Below are positions 31,571-39,917 of a stretch of DNA of 64,000 nucleotides, piece after piece. The notes below the pieces were generated by a model. That model was given only the letters and a program-made list of their open reading frames with translations. It was not told the DNA's origin and made no database searches. How positions within the stretch are numbered: position 1 is the first letter of the stretch; every line of letters starts with the position of its first letter. The stretch comes from Streptomyces phaeolivaceus (lineage in GTDB: Bacteria > Actinomycetota > Actinomycetes > Streptomycetales > Streptomycetaceae): assembly GCF_009184865.1 (NCBI RefSeq), contig NZ_CP045096.1:3968001-4032000 (forward strand). The letters are read 5' to 3'. The position numbers and the translations under genes were made by a program.

Positions 31571-32914
31571 ATGGCCCTCAAGATCACCGTGATCGGCACC
31601 GGCTATCTCGGCGCGACGCACGCCGCGGCCATGGCCGAGCTGGGGTTCGAGGTGCTCGGGCTCGATGTCGTCGAAGAGAAGATCGACATGCTCCGGCGGG
31701 GCGAGGTCCCCATGTACGAGCCGGGTCTTGAGGAGTTGCTGCGTAGGCATGTCGCCGGGATCGAGGGGTCCAGCGGGCGGCTGCGCTTCACGACCGACTA
31801 CGCCGAGGTCGCGGCGTTCGGCGATGTCCACTTCGTCTGTGTGAACACCCCGCAGCGGCACGGCGAGTACGCCTGCGACATGAGTTACGTCGACGCGGCC
31901 TTCGCCTCGCTCGCCCCGCATCTGACGGGCCCGGCGCTGGTGGTGGGCAAGTCGACCGTGCCGGTCGGTTCGGCGGACCGGCTGGCCGCCTATCTCGCCG
32001 AGCACGCGCCCGCCGGGGAGGACGCCGAGCTGGCCTGGAACCCGGAGTTCCTGCGCGAGGGCTTCGCGGTGAACGACACGCTGCACCCGGACCGGATCGT
32101 GGTGGGGGTGCGCAGCGAGCGCGCCGAGAAGCTGCTGCGCGAGGTGTACGCGACGCCGGTCGGCGAGGGCTCGCCGTTCGTGCTCACCGACTTCCCGACC
32201 GCCGAACTGGTGAAGACGTCCGCGAACTCCTTCCTGGCCACCAAGATCTCCTTCATCAACGCCATGGCAGAGGTGTGCGAGGCCGCCGGGGGCGATGTCG
32301 CCAAGCTGGCGGAGGCCATCGGGTACGACGACCGGATCGGCAGGAAGTTCCTGCGGGCGGGGATCGGCTTCGGCGGCGGCTGTCTGCCGAAGGACATCCG
32401 GGCGTTCATGGCGCGCGCCGGTGAGCTGGGCGCCGACCAGGCGCTGACGTTCCTGCGTGAGATCGACTCCATCAACATGCGCCAGCGCGGTCAGATGGTG
32501 GAGCTGGCCCGGCAGGCGCTGGGCGGCGGCTCCTTCCTCGGCAAGCGGGTCGCGGTGCTGGGCGCCACCTTCAAGCCCGACTCCGACGACGTACGCGACT
32601 CCCCCGCCCTCAACGTGGCCGGGCAGATCCACCTCCAGGGCGGCCAGGTCACCGTCTACGACCCCAAGGGCATGGACAACGCCCGGCGGCTCTTCCCGAC
32701 GCTCGGGTACGCGGAGTCCGCGCTCGCGGCCGTACGGGGCGCCGACATCGTGCTGCATCTGACGGAGTGGAGCGAGTTCCGCGAGCTGGACCCGGCGGCG
32801 CTCGGCGAGGTGGCGTCGACGCGGCTCGTGCTCGACGGCCGTAACGCGCTGGACCCGGAGCTGTGGCGGCGGGCGGGCTGGACGTACCGGGCGATGGGGC
32901 GGCCGACGGCGTAA
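31571..32914 (+). CDS. UDP-glucose 6-dehydrogenase
   Basis: The 447-residue protein starts with an NAD-binding loop (VIGTGYLGATHAAAMAELG) and has FVCVNTPQ, STVPVGSAD, NPEFLREGFAVND and the catalytic Cys in GFGGGCLPKD. It ends with the C-terminal UDP-binding domain (GATFKPDSDDVRDSPAL). It oxidises UDP-glucose twice to UDP-glucuronate, a precursor for acidic wall polysaccharides. It stands alone, divergent from the acyl-CoA dehydrogenase gene and followed by a 17-bp hairpin. With the LCP and glycosyltransferase genes it supports a wall-glycan theme. Confidence 0.95.
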   Translation: MALKITVIGTGYLGATHAAAMAELGFEVLGLDVVEEKIDMLRRGEVPMYEPGLEELLRRHVAGIEGSSGRLRFTTDYAEVAAFGDVHFVCVNTPQRHGEYACDMSYVDAAFASLAPHLTGPALVVGKSTVPVGSADRLAAYLAEHAPAGEDAELAWNPEFLREGFAVNDTLHPDRIVVGVRSERAEKLLREVYATPVGEGSPFVLTDFPTAELVKTSANSFLATKISFINAMAEVCEAAGGDVAKLAEAIGYDDRIGRKFLRAGIGFGGGCLPKDIRAFMARAGELGADQALTFLREIDSINMRQRGQMVELARQALGGGSFLGKRVAVLGATFKPDSDDVRDSPALNVAGQIHLQGGQVTVYDPKGMDNARRLFPTLGYAESALAAVRGADIVLHLTEWSEFRELDPAALGEVASTRLVLDGRNALDPELWRRAGWTYRAMGRPTA

Positions 32915-32963
32915 CGCCACGGCCGCGGCGGACGCCGTGGCTTCGTGCGGGACAGCGCGGGGT

Positions 32964-33004
32964 GACGCCGTTCCGGCCGAGGCTCAGTCGGCCGGAACGG
33001 CGTC
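32964..33004. terminator. Terminator after UDP-glucose dehydrogenase
   Basis: A 17-bp perfect stem (32964-32980 with 32988-33004), a 7-base loop and a following TTTCCC. The converging CGNR gene ends at 33050, so it probably works both ways. Confidence 0.9.
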
Positions 33005-33049
33005 TTTCCCTATTCTCCACCGTTCCGGCGCCCGGCGGGGGCGAAGCGC

Positions 33050-33556
33050 TTACTTCGCTCGGTATCGGCGCATCTTCGCGCGGGCGCCGCACACCTGCAT
33101 CGAGCACCAGCGGCCCCGGCCGGCCGGGCTGCGGTCGTAGTACGCCCAATGGCAGTCGGGGGCCTCGCAGGCCTTGAGGCGCTGCCAGGTGCCCGCCGTG
33201 AGGGCCTCGGCGACGGCGGCGGCCACGCGGGAGAGCAGGGGGGCCGGGTCGGCGGCGGGGCGCAGGGTCGCGGAGCCGTCCTCGGTGGAGACCGCGACGA
33301 CAAGGGGTGCGGCGGCCAGCAGTTCACCGAGCGGGGTCACCGGGCCGTGCGGTGGGTGACCGGCGTGGGCCAGCAGGGTCGCGCGCAGGGACTCCCGCAG
33401 ATCGCGTACGTCCGTCAGGTCCTCGCCGTCCGTCAGGTCCAGGCGGGCGCGGCCCTCCGGGGTCTCCAGGGCGTCGGCACCCGACTCCAGGTCCAGCGTG
33501 TTCACCAGGCTCTCGACGAGGGCCAGGCCGCCGGGGGCGGACGCTCTCTCACTCAT
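33050..33556 (-). CDS. CGNR zinc-finger regulator (ABATE domain)
   Basis: The 168-residue protein has an N-terminal all-helical ABATE-type region (ALVESLVNTLDLE, DLTDVRDLRESLRATLLAHAG) and a C-terminal CGNR zinc finger: CEAPDCHWAYYDRSPAGRGRWCSMQVCGARAKMRRYR. The four cysteines and the CGARAKMRR signature are intact. Proteins of this class are thought to be stress-related transcription regulators. It is divergent from the VOC gene, and repeated GGTAAC words in the gap may be its operator. Confidence 0.9.
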   Translation of the reverse strand: MSERASAPGGLALVESLVNTLDLESGADALETPEGRARLDLTDGEDLTDVRDLRESLRATLLAHAGHPPHGPVTPLGELLAAAPLVVAVSTEDGSATLRPAADPAPLLSRVAAAVAEALTAGTWQRLKACEAPDCHWAYYDRSPAGRGRWCSMQVCGARAKMRRYRAK

Positions 33557-33564
33557 GCGACGAC

Positions 33565-33624
33565 GTTACCTCTTATGGGAATGCATGAGGTAACCGTTAC
33601 TGGTTACCCTTCCCTATAGGTAAC
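33565..33624. promoter_or_regulatory. Cluster of GGTAAC/GTTACC words between the CGNR and VOC genes
   Basis: GTTACCTC (33565-33572) and GAGGTAAC (33587-33594) form an exact inverted repeat with a 14-base gap. GGTAACC-GTTACT-GGTTACC (33589-33608) is a second one, and GGTAACC recurs near 33619. This density in a GC-rich genome suggests an operator. Confidence 0.5.
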
Positions 33625-33673
33625 CGCACGGGTGACCGAGGTCACGTGAGCAGGAACGAGCAAGGAGAAGGCC

Positions 33674-34036
33674 ATGGCCATCGCCAAGCTGAACGTCGTC
33701 GTTCTGGACTGTCCCGATCCGGCCGCGCTCTCCGGGTTCTATGCCGAGGTGGTCGGCGGGAAGGCGAGCGGGGAGGGGGACTGGGTGGACCTGGAGGTGC
33801 CGGGCGGGGGTGCGCGGCTGGCGTTCCAGCGGGCGCCGGGGTTCGTGGCGCCCGAGTGGCCCTCGGCGGAGCGGTCGCAGCAGTTCCATCTCGATCTCTA
33901 CGTGGAGGACATGGACGCGGCGGAGAAGGAGGTGCTGGCGCTGGGGGCGACGGTGCTGGACGCGGCGGATCGTGAGCGGGGGTGGCGGGTGTACGCGGAT
34001 CCGGCGGGGCATCCGTTCTGTCTTTGCCGAGGCTGA
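33674..34036 (+). CDS. VOC-family (glyoxalase/bleomycin resistance-like) protein
   Basis: The 120-residue single-module vicinal-oxygen-chelate protein shows two beta-alpha-beta-beta-beta halves: KLNVVVLDCPDPAALSGFYAEVVGG with WVDLEV, and QFHLDLYVEDMDAAEKEVLALGA with RVYADPAGHPFCLC. The two halves form a metal-site barrel in a dimer. The actual substrate is unknown; many Streptomyces members are of unassigned role. ATG 33674 has AAGGAG upstream. The divergent CGNR regulator may control it. Confidence 0.88.
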   Translation: MAIAKLNVVVLDCPDPAALSGFYAEVVGGKASGEGDWVDLEVPGGGARLAFQRAPGFVAPEWPSAERSQQFHLDLYVEDMDAAEKEVLALGATVLDAADRERGWRVYADPAGHPFCLCRG

Positions 34037-34038
34037 TG

Positions 34039-34156
34039 ACTCTGCTGCGCAATTCCAGGGAGCCTCCGCCGCCCGGACCGAGACCTGCGATGACGCGGTG
34101 GCCGGTGCGGCTTTCCCAGCGGGTCCCTGCTGCTCAGCCGAATTGCGCAGCAGAGT
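34039..34156. repeat. 118-bp element with perfect 17-bp terminal inverted repeats
   Basis: ACTCTGCTGCGCAATTC (34039-34055) and its exact complement (34140-34156) bracket a GC-rich core. CAGGGA / TCCCTG (34056-34061, 34124-34129) pair just inside. It begins two bases after the VOC stop. It may be a very large terminator hairpin or a miniature inverted-repeat element; no coding content. Confidence 0.6.
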
Positions 34157-34214
34157 CGCTGATTTCGCGGTAGAGGGAGGGGGTGCGGGGAGCTGAGCGA
34201 CCGCGGGTCGAATG

Positions 34215-34243
34215 TGGCTGGTCGCGCAGTTCCCCGCACCCCT
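34215..34243 (+). repeat. Dispersed repeat, family A (copy at 34.2 kb)
   Basis: CTGGTCGCGCAGTTCCCCGC with ACCCCTGA, one base different from the core of other copies. It lies directly beyond the 3' end of the M19-like gene on the opposite strand. Confidence 0.7.
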
Positions 34244-34260
34244 GACGGGCGCGGCCCCCG

Positions 34261-35676
34261 TCAGCCGTCCAGCTCCGTGATGCTCGCCGTCGAGGCCTCT
34301 CGGCGGTCCTTCGCCGCTCTGGCCGTGAAGTCGGCGGTGCGGAGGACTCGTTGGACGTTGCCCCAGGTGAGGAGGGCGAGGTCTGGTTCGGACCAGCCTC
34401 GGTGCATGAGTTCGGCGACGAGGTGGGGGTAGCAGGAGGCGTCGGTGAGGTCCCTCGGGTGGGCGGCACCGGAGTCGTAGGTGCCGGAGAGGCCGACGCA
34501 CTCGGGGCCGGCGATCGCGCGGACATGGTCGAGGTGGTCGGCGACATCGCGGATCGAGGGGCCGGTCTGCTCGGCGGTGAGCGGCACCATGCACAGGCCT
34601 CGGGCCTCGCCCAGCGCGGCGAGGAGGTCGTCGGCGAGGTTGGCGGGGTGGGCGCGCAGGGCGCCGGCCGCCGAGCGGGTGCACACGACCGGCGCGCGGG
34701 AGACCTCGAGCGCCCGGCGGACGGTCTGCTCGGAGGCACCGGAGAGGTCGGCGAGGACGCCGATGCGGTTCATCTCGCGGACCACCTCCTCGCCGAACCT
34801 GCTCAGCCCGGACTCGCCCGCCCAGGACGCGCCCGTGAGGGTCAGCGCCTTGAGGCCGAGCGCGTGCAGGGCGCGCAGGATGCCGAGGGAGTCGCCGATC
34901 GCGGGGGCTCCGGCGGGGCCGAGGAGCACGGCGACACGGCCGCAGTTGCGGGCGTCGGTGGTCTCCCCCGCGCTGTGCGTCAGCCGCAGGCCCTCGGGGT
35001 GGGCGTGGACGACCGTCCGGACCAGGTCCAGCTGCTCCAGCGTGGCGCCGACGGCCCGCTCGCCCTCCAGCCCCTCCGGCAGGTGCAGCGACCAGAACAG
35101 CGCGCCGATATGGCCCTTGCGCATCCGCGGCACATCGGTGTCGACCCCGCCCCCGCCCAGCTCCAGGTCGAACCGGGGCAACTGCCGCAGCACCCACGGC
35201 AGCCCGCTGTACCCGTCGGCGACGGGGTGCGCGGCGAGGAAGGCGTGCGCGTCGGCCAGCTCGGAGGAGGGCTCCGAAGAGGGGTCGGCCGCCTCGGGCT
35301 CGGTGACGGCCCCGAACGTGGCGACGGCCTCGGAGGCGTCGGTGGTGGAGGCCGGGGCGGTACTGGTGGCTACGGCACGACCGCCGCGGAGTCGCCGACC
35401 GCCACCGGCCCGGTCACCGACCGCTCCGCCGCCTTCACCTTCGCCTTCGGCACGGCCGTCCTCGGACCTGCCGTCCTCAGGTCGGCCGTCCTCAGGTCGA
35501 CCGTCCTCAGGTCGGCCGTCCTCAGGTCGGCCGGGAGCGTCCTGGCCGCCGGGGGCTATCGGCTCCGGTGCCGGTGGGCGTCGGTCCCGTTTGGGCTTGG
35601 GCTTGGTGGGGGTGGGGGGCGTGTCGAGTTCGCCGGCCTCCCCGGTGGCCTGCAGTTCGTCCTGCAGATCTGCCAT
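34261..35676 (-). CDS. M19 membrane-dipeptidase paralogue, probably catalytically inactive
   Basis: From ATG 35676 (GGAGG upstream) this protein has 471 residues. The first 130 are disordered and include the pentapeptide repeat RPEDG about five times. The rest aligns by eye with the next gene's dipeptidase, but the metal and catalytic residues are gone: DGHNDLPW is DGYSGLPW, VDLSH is ADLSG, FSHSSA is CTRSAA, and GIGGDYDG is GLSGTYDS. The fold and the LTWGNVQRVL C-terminus are kept. It is probably a pseudo-enzyme partner or regulatory protein. Confidence 0.85.
   Translation of the reverse strand: MADLQDELQATGEAGELDTPPTPTKPKPKRDRRPPAPEPIAPGGQDAPGRPEDGRPEDGRPEDGRPEDGRSEDGRAEGEGEGGGAVGDRAGGGRRLRGGRAVATSTAPASTTDASEAVATFGAVTEPEAADPSSEPSSELADAHAFLAAHPVADGYSGLPWVLRQLPRFDLELGGGGVDTDVPRMRKGHIGALFWSLHLPEGLEGERAVGATLEQLDLVRTVVHAHPEGLRLTHSAGETTDARNCGRVAVLLGPAGAPAIGDSLGILRALHALGLKALTLTGASWAGESGLSRFGEEVVREMNRIGVLADLSGASEQTVRRALEVSRAPVVCTRSAAGALRAHPANLADDLLAALGEARGLCMVPLTAEQTGPSIRDVADHLDHVRAIAGPECVGLSGTYDSGAAHPRDLTDASCYPHLVAELMHRGWSEPDLALLTWGNVQRVLRTADFTARAAKDRREASTASITELDG
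35460..35534 (-). repeat. 15-bp coding tandem repeat (RPEDG units)
   Basis: Five nearly identical 15-base units (GGTCGGCCGTCCTCA on the plus strand) encode RPEDG repeats in the disordered N-terminus of the inactive M19 paralogue. Copy number is likely variable between strains. Confidence 0.8.
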
Positions 35677-35860
35677 GGCGGACCTCCGTAGCCGTTGGGT
35701 GATCGCAGTACTCGTCACCGTGGCACGGAGGCCGCCCGCCTTCCTGCGGGGTGGGGCGTTCGGGTTGTACGGCCGCGACGGGGCCGCCGTACGCCACCCG
35801 GGTGATGCCCGGACGGCGTACAGGCGGCGGTCCGGGCACCGATCCGGGCGGCGCCCGGTG

Positions 35861-37087
35861 TCACCCGTCCAGCTGAGCCAGTGTCGCGTTGGACGGGCCC
35901 GTGCGGGCCCGCAGATCCCGGGCCACGTCCTCCGCCGCGCCCAGCACCCGGACCGCGTTGCGCCAGGTCAGCTTGGCCAGGTCGGTCCGGGACCAGCCGC
36001 GGTCGAGCAGCTCGGCGATCAGGTTCGGGTAGCAGGAGACGTCGCCCAGGCCGTCCGGGGTGAAGGCCGTGCCGTCGTAGTCGCCGCCGATGCCGAGGTG
36101 GTCGACACCGGCGACCTCGCGCATGTGGTCGAGATGGTCCGCGACCGTGGACACCGTGGCGACCGGGCGCGGGCTGCGCTCCTCGAAGGCGCGGTGGACC
36201 GCCATCCCCTCGGGGGTGGTGTCGAGGTGGTGCAGTCCGTGGGCCCGCATGTTCTCGTCGGCTGCGGCCGTCCAGTCCACGGCGGCCTGGAGCACGAACT
36301 TCGGTACGAACGTCACCATCGCCACTCCCCCGTTGGCCGGGAGGCGTTCGAGGACGTCGTCCGGGATGTTGCGGGGGTGGTCGCAGACGGCCCGTGCCGA
36401 GGAGTGGGAGAAGATCACCGGGGCGACGGACGTGTCCAGCGCGTCGCGCATCGTCGTCGCGGCGACATGCGAGAGGTCGACGAGCATGCCCTCGCGGTTC
36501 ATCTCCCGCACGACCGCCCGGCCGAAGGCGGACAGCCCGCCGACCGCCTCCTTGTCCGTGGCGGAGTCGGCCCAGGCGATGTTGTCGTTGTGGGTGAGCG
36601 TCATATAGCGGACGCCGAGCGCGTACAGCGCCCGCAGGGTGGCGAGGCTGTTGTCGATGGAGTGGCCGCCCTCGGCGCCCATCAGCGAGGCGACCCGGCC
36701 CTCGGCACGGGCCGCCTCCATGTCGGCGGCGGTCAGCGCGGCCCGCAGCTCCGCCGGGTAACGGTCGATCAACTGCCGTACGCAGTCGATCTGTTCGAGG
36801 GTCGCGGGTACGGCGCCCGGCAGGAACGCGCTGTCCGAGGGCACGTACACCGACCAGAACTGCGCCCCGACCCCGCCCGCGCGCAGCCGCGCCAGGTCGG
36901 TGTGGAGGAAGGCGCTCTGGTCGATGGCGATGTCCCGCGCGTCCAGGTCGTAGCGGACCTGCTCGCGCAGCGCCCAGGGCAGATCGTTGTGCCCGTCCGC
37001 GACCGGGAACTCCCGCAGCAGCTCCCGGGCCGCCTCCAGCGATGCCATGTCCATGCCCATACTCATATCCCCCGTGATCCCGGTCAT
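35861..37087 (-). CDS. Membrane dipeptidase (peptidase family M19)
   Basis: The 408-residue zinc dipeptidase has all expected sites: DGHNDLPW (metal His/Asp), [10 protein letters not shown] (bridging Glu), [28 protein letters not shown] (metal His residues) and GIGGDYDG (Asp). It hydrolyses dipeptides, including those with a D-residue or dehydro-residue. There is no signal peptide. It sits between purE and the inactive paralogue on the same strand, probably in one transcript with purK-purE. The start (ATG 37087) has several downstream Met alternatives within 14 residues. Confidence 0.92.
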   Translation of the reverse strand: MTGITGDMSMGMDMASLEAARELLREFPVADGHNDLPWALREQVRYDLDARDIAIDQSAFLHTDLARLRAGGVGAQFWSVYVPSDSAFLPGAVPATLEQIDCVRQLIDRYPAELRAALTAADMEAARAEGRVASLMGAEGGHSIDNSLATLRALYALGVRYMTLTHNDNIAWADSATDKEAVGGLSAFGRAVVREMNREGMLVDLSHVAATTMRDALDTSVAPVIFSHSSARAVCDHPRNIPDDVLERLPANGGVAMVTFVPKFVLQAAVDWTAAADENMRAHGLHHLDTTPEGMAVHRAFEERSPRPVATVSTVADHLDHMREVAGVDHLGIGGDYDGTAFTPDGLGDVSCYPNLIAELLDRGWSRTDLAKLTWRNAVRVLGAAEDVARDLRARTGPSNATLAQLDG

Positions 37088-37113
37088 TCCGCGATGTCCG
37101 CGATATCCGCCAT

Positions 37114-37158
37114 GTCTGCCCCGTCTGCCCTGTCTGCCCTGTCTGCCCTGTCTGCCCG
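37114..37158. repeat. Five 9-bp tandem repeats (GTCTGCCCT)
   Basis: Five units at 9-base spacing lie in the 105-base gap between purE and the dipeptidase gene. They are not translated in any convincing frame. Confidence 0.8.
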
Positions 37159-37192
37159 TCGCCCTGCCCTTGTCCGCCCGTCGTCGCCGGGT

Positions 37193-37717
37193 CTACTTCC
37201 CGAAACCGAAGCCGTCGCCCGCGCCCTCGACCTTGGCGCGCAGGCGCTTGCCCTTCTCGGTGGCCTGGTCGTTCAGCTCCTGCTGGAACTCCCGCATCCG
37301 GCCGAGGAGTTCCTCGTCGTGCGTGGCCAGGATGCGGGCGGCCAGCAGACCGGCGTTACGGGCCCCGGCGACGGAGACCGTGGCGACGGGCACGCCGGCC
37401 GGCATCTGCACGATCGACAGCAGGGAGTCCATGCCGTCGAGGTACTTCAGCGGCACGGGCACACCGATGACCGGCAGCGGGGTCACGGACGCGAGCATGC
37501 CCGGCAGATGGGCGGCGCCACCCGCGCCCGCGATGATCACCTTGAGTCCCCGGCCCGCGGCCTCCTCGCCGTACGCGACCATCTCGCGCGGCATCCGGTG
37601 CGCGGAGACGACATCGACCTCGTACGCGATCTCGAACTCGTCGAGGGCCTGTGCGGCGGCCTCCATGACGGGCCAGTCGGAGTCCGACCCCATGACGATG
37701 CCTACGACGGGGCTCAT
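37193..37717 (-). CDS. purE: N5-carboxyaminoimidazole ribonucleotide mutase
   Basis: The 174-residue protein has the PurE signature [16 protein letters not shown] (with the catalytic His), [12 protein letters not shown] and [11 protein letters not shown]. It moves the carboxyl group of N5-CAIR to give CAIR in purine synthesis. Its ATG overlaps the purK stop by four bases, so the pair is coupled, as in most bacteria. The C-terminus carries a short basic extension. Confidence 0.97.
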   Translation of the reverse strand: MSPVVGIVMGSDSDWPVMEAAAQALDEFEIAYEVDVVSAHRMPREMVAYGEEAAGRGLKVIIAGAGGAAHLPGMLASVTPLPVIGVPVPLKYLDGMDSLLSIVQMPAGVPVATVSVAGARNAGLLAARILATHDEELLGRMREFQQELNDQATEKGKRLRAKVEGAGDGFGFGK

Positions 37718-38874
37718 TCGGTGATCGTGCCTCTCAGGTAACCGGCGGCGTGACGGGCGCGCTCCAGCACGTCGTCGAGGTCGTCGCCGTAGGTGTTGAC
37801 GTGTCCGACCTTACGACCGGGCTTCACGTCCTTGCCGTACATGTGGATCTTGAGCTGCGGGTCGCGGGCCATGCAGTGCAGATACGCGGAGTACATGTCC
37901 GGGTAGTCGCCGCCGAGGACGTTGACCATGACGGTCCACCTCGCGCGCGGGCGCGGGTCGCCGAGCGGGAGGTCGAGGACGGCCCGGACATGGTTGGCGA
38001 ACTGGCTGGTGATCGCGCCGTCCTGGCTCCAGTGGCCGGAGTTGTGGGGGCGCATGGCCAGCTCGTTGACGAGGACGCGGCCGTCGCGGGTCTGGAACAG
38101 CTCGACGGCGAGGTGGCCGACGACGTCCAGCTCCTTGGCGATGCTCAGGGCCATCTCCTCGGCGCGCAGCGCGAGGGCCGGGTCGAGGTCGGGGGCGGGC
38201 GCGATGACGGTGTCGCAGACGCCGTTCACCTGCCGCGACTCCACGACCGGGTACGCGACGGCCTGGCCGTGCGGCGACCGTACGACGTTCGCGGCCAGCT
38301 CCCGTACGAAGTCGACCTTCTCCTCGGCGAGGACGGGCACGCCGGCGCGGAAGGGCTCGGCGGCGTCCTCGACCGACCGGACGACCCAGACGCCCTTGCC
38401 GTCGTAGCCGCCGCGGACCGTCTTGAGGATGACCGGAAACCCATCGCCCTCGGCGCCCTCGGGGAGTCCCTCGGCGGCGAAGGCGGCCACGTCGTCGGGG
38501 TCCGCGACGATGCGATGCCGTGGGCACGGCACACCGATCGCGTCGAGCCGGGCGCGCATCACCCCCTTGTCCTGGGCGTGCTGGAGCGCGTCCGGGCCGG
38601 GGCGGACGGGGATGCCGTCCGCCTCCAGTGCCCGTAGATGCTCGGTGGGTACATGTTCGTGATCGAAGGTGATCACGTCGCAGCCCTGCGCGAACGCACG
38701 CAGCGTGTCCAGGTCGCGGTAGTCGCCGATGACGACATCACCGACGACCTGCGCCGCGGAATCCTGAGGGGTGTCACTGAGGAGCTTGAACCTGATGCCG
38801 AGCGGGATGCCCGCCTCGTGTGTCATACGAGCGAGCTGGCCACCGCCGACCATGCCGACTACCGGGAACGTCAC
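37714..38874 (-). CDS. purK: N5-carboxyaminoimidazole ribonucleotide synthase
   Basis: The 386-residue ATP-grasp enzyme begins [18 protein letters not shown], then has FDHEHVP, a glycine-rich ATP loop ([16 protein letters not shown]), and the C-terminal [15 protein letters not shown]. It carboxylates AIR with bicarbonate and ATP, passing N5-CAIR to PurE. The start GTG 38874 is chosen because it begins at the conserved glycine-rich strand; the upstream frame crosses the divergent gtrA promoter. Confidence 0.96.
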   Translation of the reverse strand: MTFPVVGMVGGGQLARMTHEAGIPLGIRFKLLSDTPQDSAAQVVGDVVIGDYRDLDTLRAFAQGCDVITFDHEHVPTEHLRALEADGIPVRPGPDALQHAQDKGVMRARLDAIGVPCPRHRIVADPDDVAAFAAEGLPEGAEGDGFPVILKTVRGGYDGKGVWVVRSVEDAAEPFRAGVPVLAEEKVDFVRELAANVVRSPHGQAVAYPVVESRQVNGVCDTVIAPAPDLDPALALRAEEMALSIAKELDVVGHLAVELFQTRDGRVLVNELAMRPHNSGHWSQDGAITSQFANHVRAVLDLPLGDPRPRARWTVMVNVLGGDYPDMYSAYLHCMARDPQLKIHMYGKDVKPGRKVGHVNTYGDDLDDVLERARHAAGYLRGTITE

Positions 38875-39101
38875 GACCCCAGGGTATCGGCCACGGAATC
38901 GGCCACTCCCGGGTGCCCGATTTCCCCGCCCATTTCCCCCCTGGACCGCCCCCGGGCCTCTCCCGTATCCCGGCTGTGAGCTTCCGCACAGGCATTGCCC
39001 AGGGGCGCTGGTTAGCATGGCTGAACCAGTGGATTTCGACCGAAGATCACCACAGATCGATTCGGATCTCCTCATTTCACCGACCGACGGGGCCGCACAC
39101 G

Positions 39102-39680
39102 ATGGGAAGTACCAGCTCGGGGCCCGCGACGAAGCGTCCTGATACGAGGCCCCGCGGCGCCCTGCGTCGCCGGCTCGACCTGCTCGTACGGGAGGTCGCC
39201 AAGTTCGGCGCGGTGGGCGGGGCGGGGCTCCTGGTGAACCTCGCGGTATTCAACCTGATGCGGCACACCACCGATCTGCAGGTCGTCCGGGCCAGCGTCA
39301 TAGCCACGGTCGTCGCCATCGCGTTCAACTACGTCGGGTTCCGCTACTTCACGTACCGGGACCGCGACAAGAGCGGCCGTACGAAGGAACTCTCGCTCTT
39401 CCTGCTGTTCAGCGCGGTCGGCCTCGTGATCGAGAACGGCGTCCTCTACACCGCCACGTACGGCTTCGGCTGGGACAGCCCGCTGCAGTCCAACGTCTTC
39501 AAGTTCCTCGGCATCGGCGTCGCCACCCTCTTCCGTTTCTGGTCCTACCGCACCTGGGTCTTCCGAGCCCTCCCGGCCCGCGAGGCGGTGGCCAGCGCCG
39601 AATCCTTCCTCGAAGCGGGAGCCGCCCACCCACCCGCCCTCACCGGCGGTGCAGGGAAGCGACCGAACAGCAGGGCGTAG
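39102..39680 (+). CDS. GtrA-family membrane protein
   Basis: The 192-residue protein has the GtrA fold of four transmembrane helices: KFGAVGGAGLLVNLAVFNLM, VVRASVIATVVAIAFNYVGFRYFTY (with the conserved NY..F.R..F), LSLFLLFSAVGLVIENGVLY and LGIGVATLFRFWSYRTWVF. GtrA proteins act in flipping or modifying polyprenyl-linked sugars. It is divergent from purK, as in M. tuberculosis. ATG 39102 begins the compact family N-terminus. Confidence 0.92.
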   Translation: MGSTSSGPATKRPDTRPRGALRRRLDLLVREVAKFGAVGGAGLLVNLAVFNLMRHTTDLQVVRASVIATVVAIAFNYVGFRYFTYRDRDKSGRTKELSLFLLFSAVGLVIENGVLYTATYGFGWDSPLQSNVFKFLGIGVATLFRFWSYRTWVFRALPAREAVASAESFLEAGAAHPPALTGGAGKRPNSRA

Positions 39681-39687
39681 AGGGCCT

Positions 39688-39781
39688 GGAGGGGCCTTGG
39701 AGGGGCCTTGGAGGGGCCTTGGAAAAGCAAGGGGCGCAGCCCCGGCTTTTCAGGGGCGCGGGGAACTGCGCGAGAAGCCCC
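39688..39781. repeat. Three 11-bp tandem repeats, a hairpin and a family A repeat copy after gtrA
   Basis: GGAGGGGCCTT occurs three times at 39688-39720. A hairpin follows (AAAAGC ... GCTTTT with GGGGC-GCA-GCCCC inside, 39723-39750), and then the reverse-orientation family A motif (39751-39781). Together they probably terminate gtrA. Confidence 0.75.
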
Positions 39782-39786
39782 ACCGG

Positions 39787-39862
39787 GCCGCGGTCGCCGT
39801 CCTGCGCGCCGGAGCCACCGTCTTGGGCGCCGCGGTCGCCGTCCTGCGCGCCGGAGCCACCG
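39787..39862. repeat. Direct repeat of about 34 bp at 42-bp spacing
   Basis: 39787-39820 is repeated at 39829-39862. It lies between gtrA and the histidine kinase 3' end and does not look coding. Confidence 0.75.
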
Positions 39863-39917
39863 CGCATCCGCGAACCCCCTCGCACCGCCGCCGAGTGCCA
39901 AGTGAGCGCCGGCGTGC

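Noticed and set aside
37114..37158. CRISPR-like array
   Set aside because: The units are only 9 bp, directly abutting with no spacers; simple tandem repeat.
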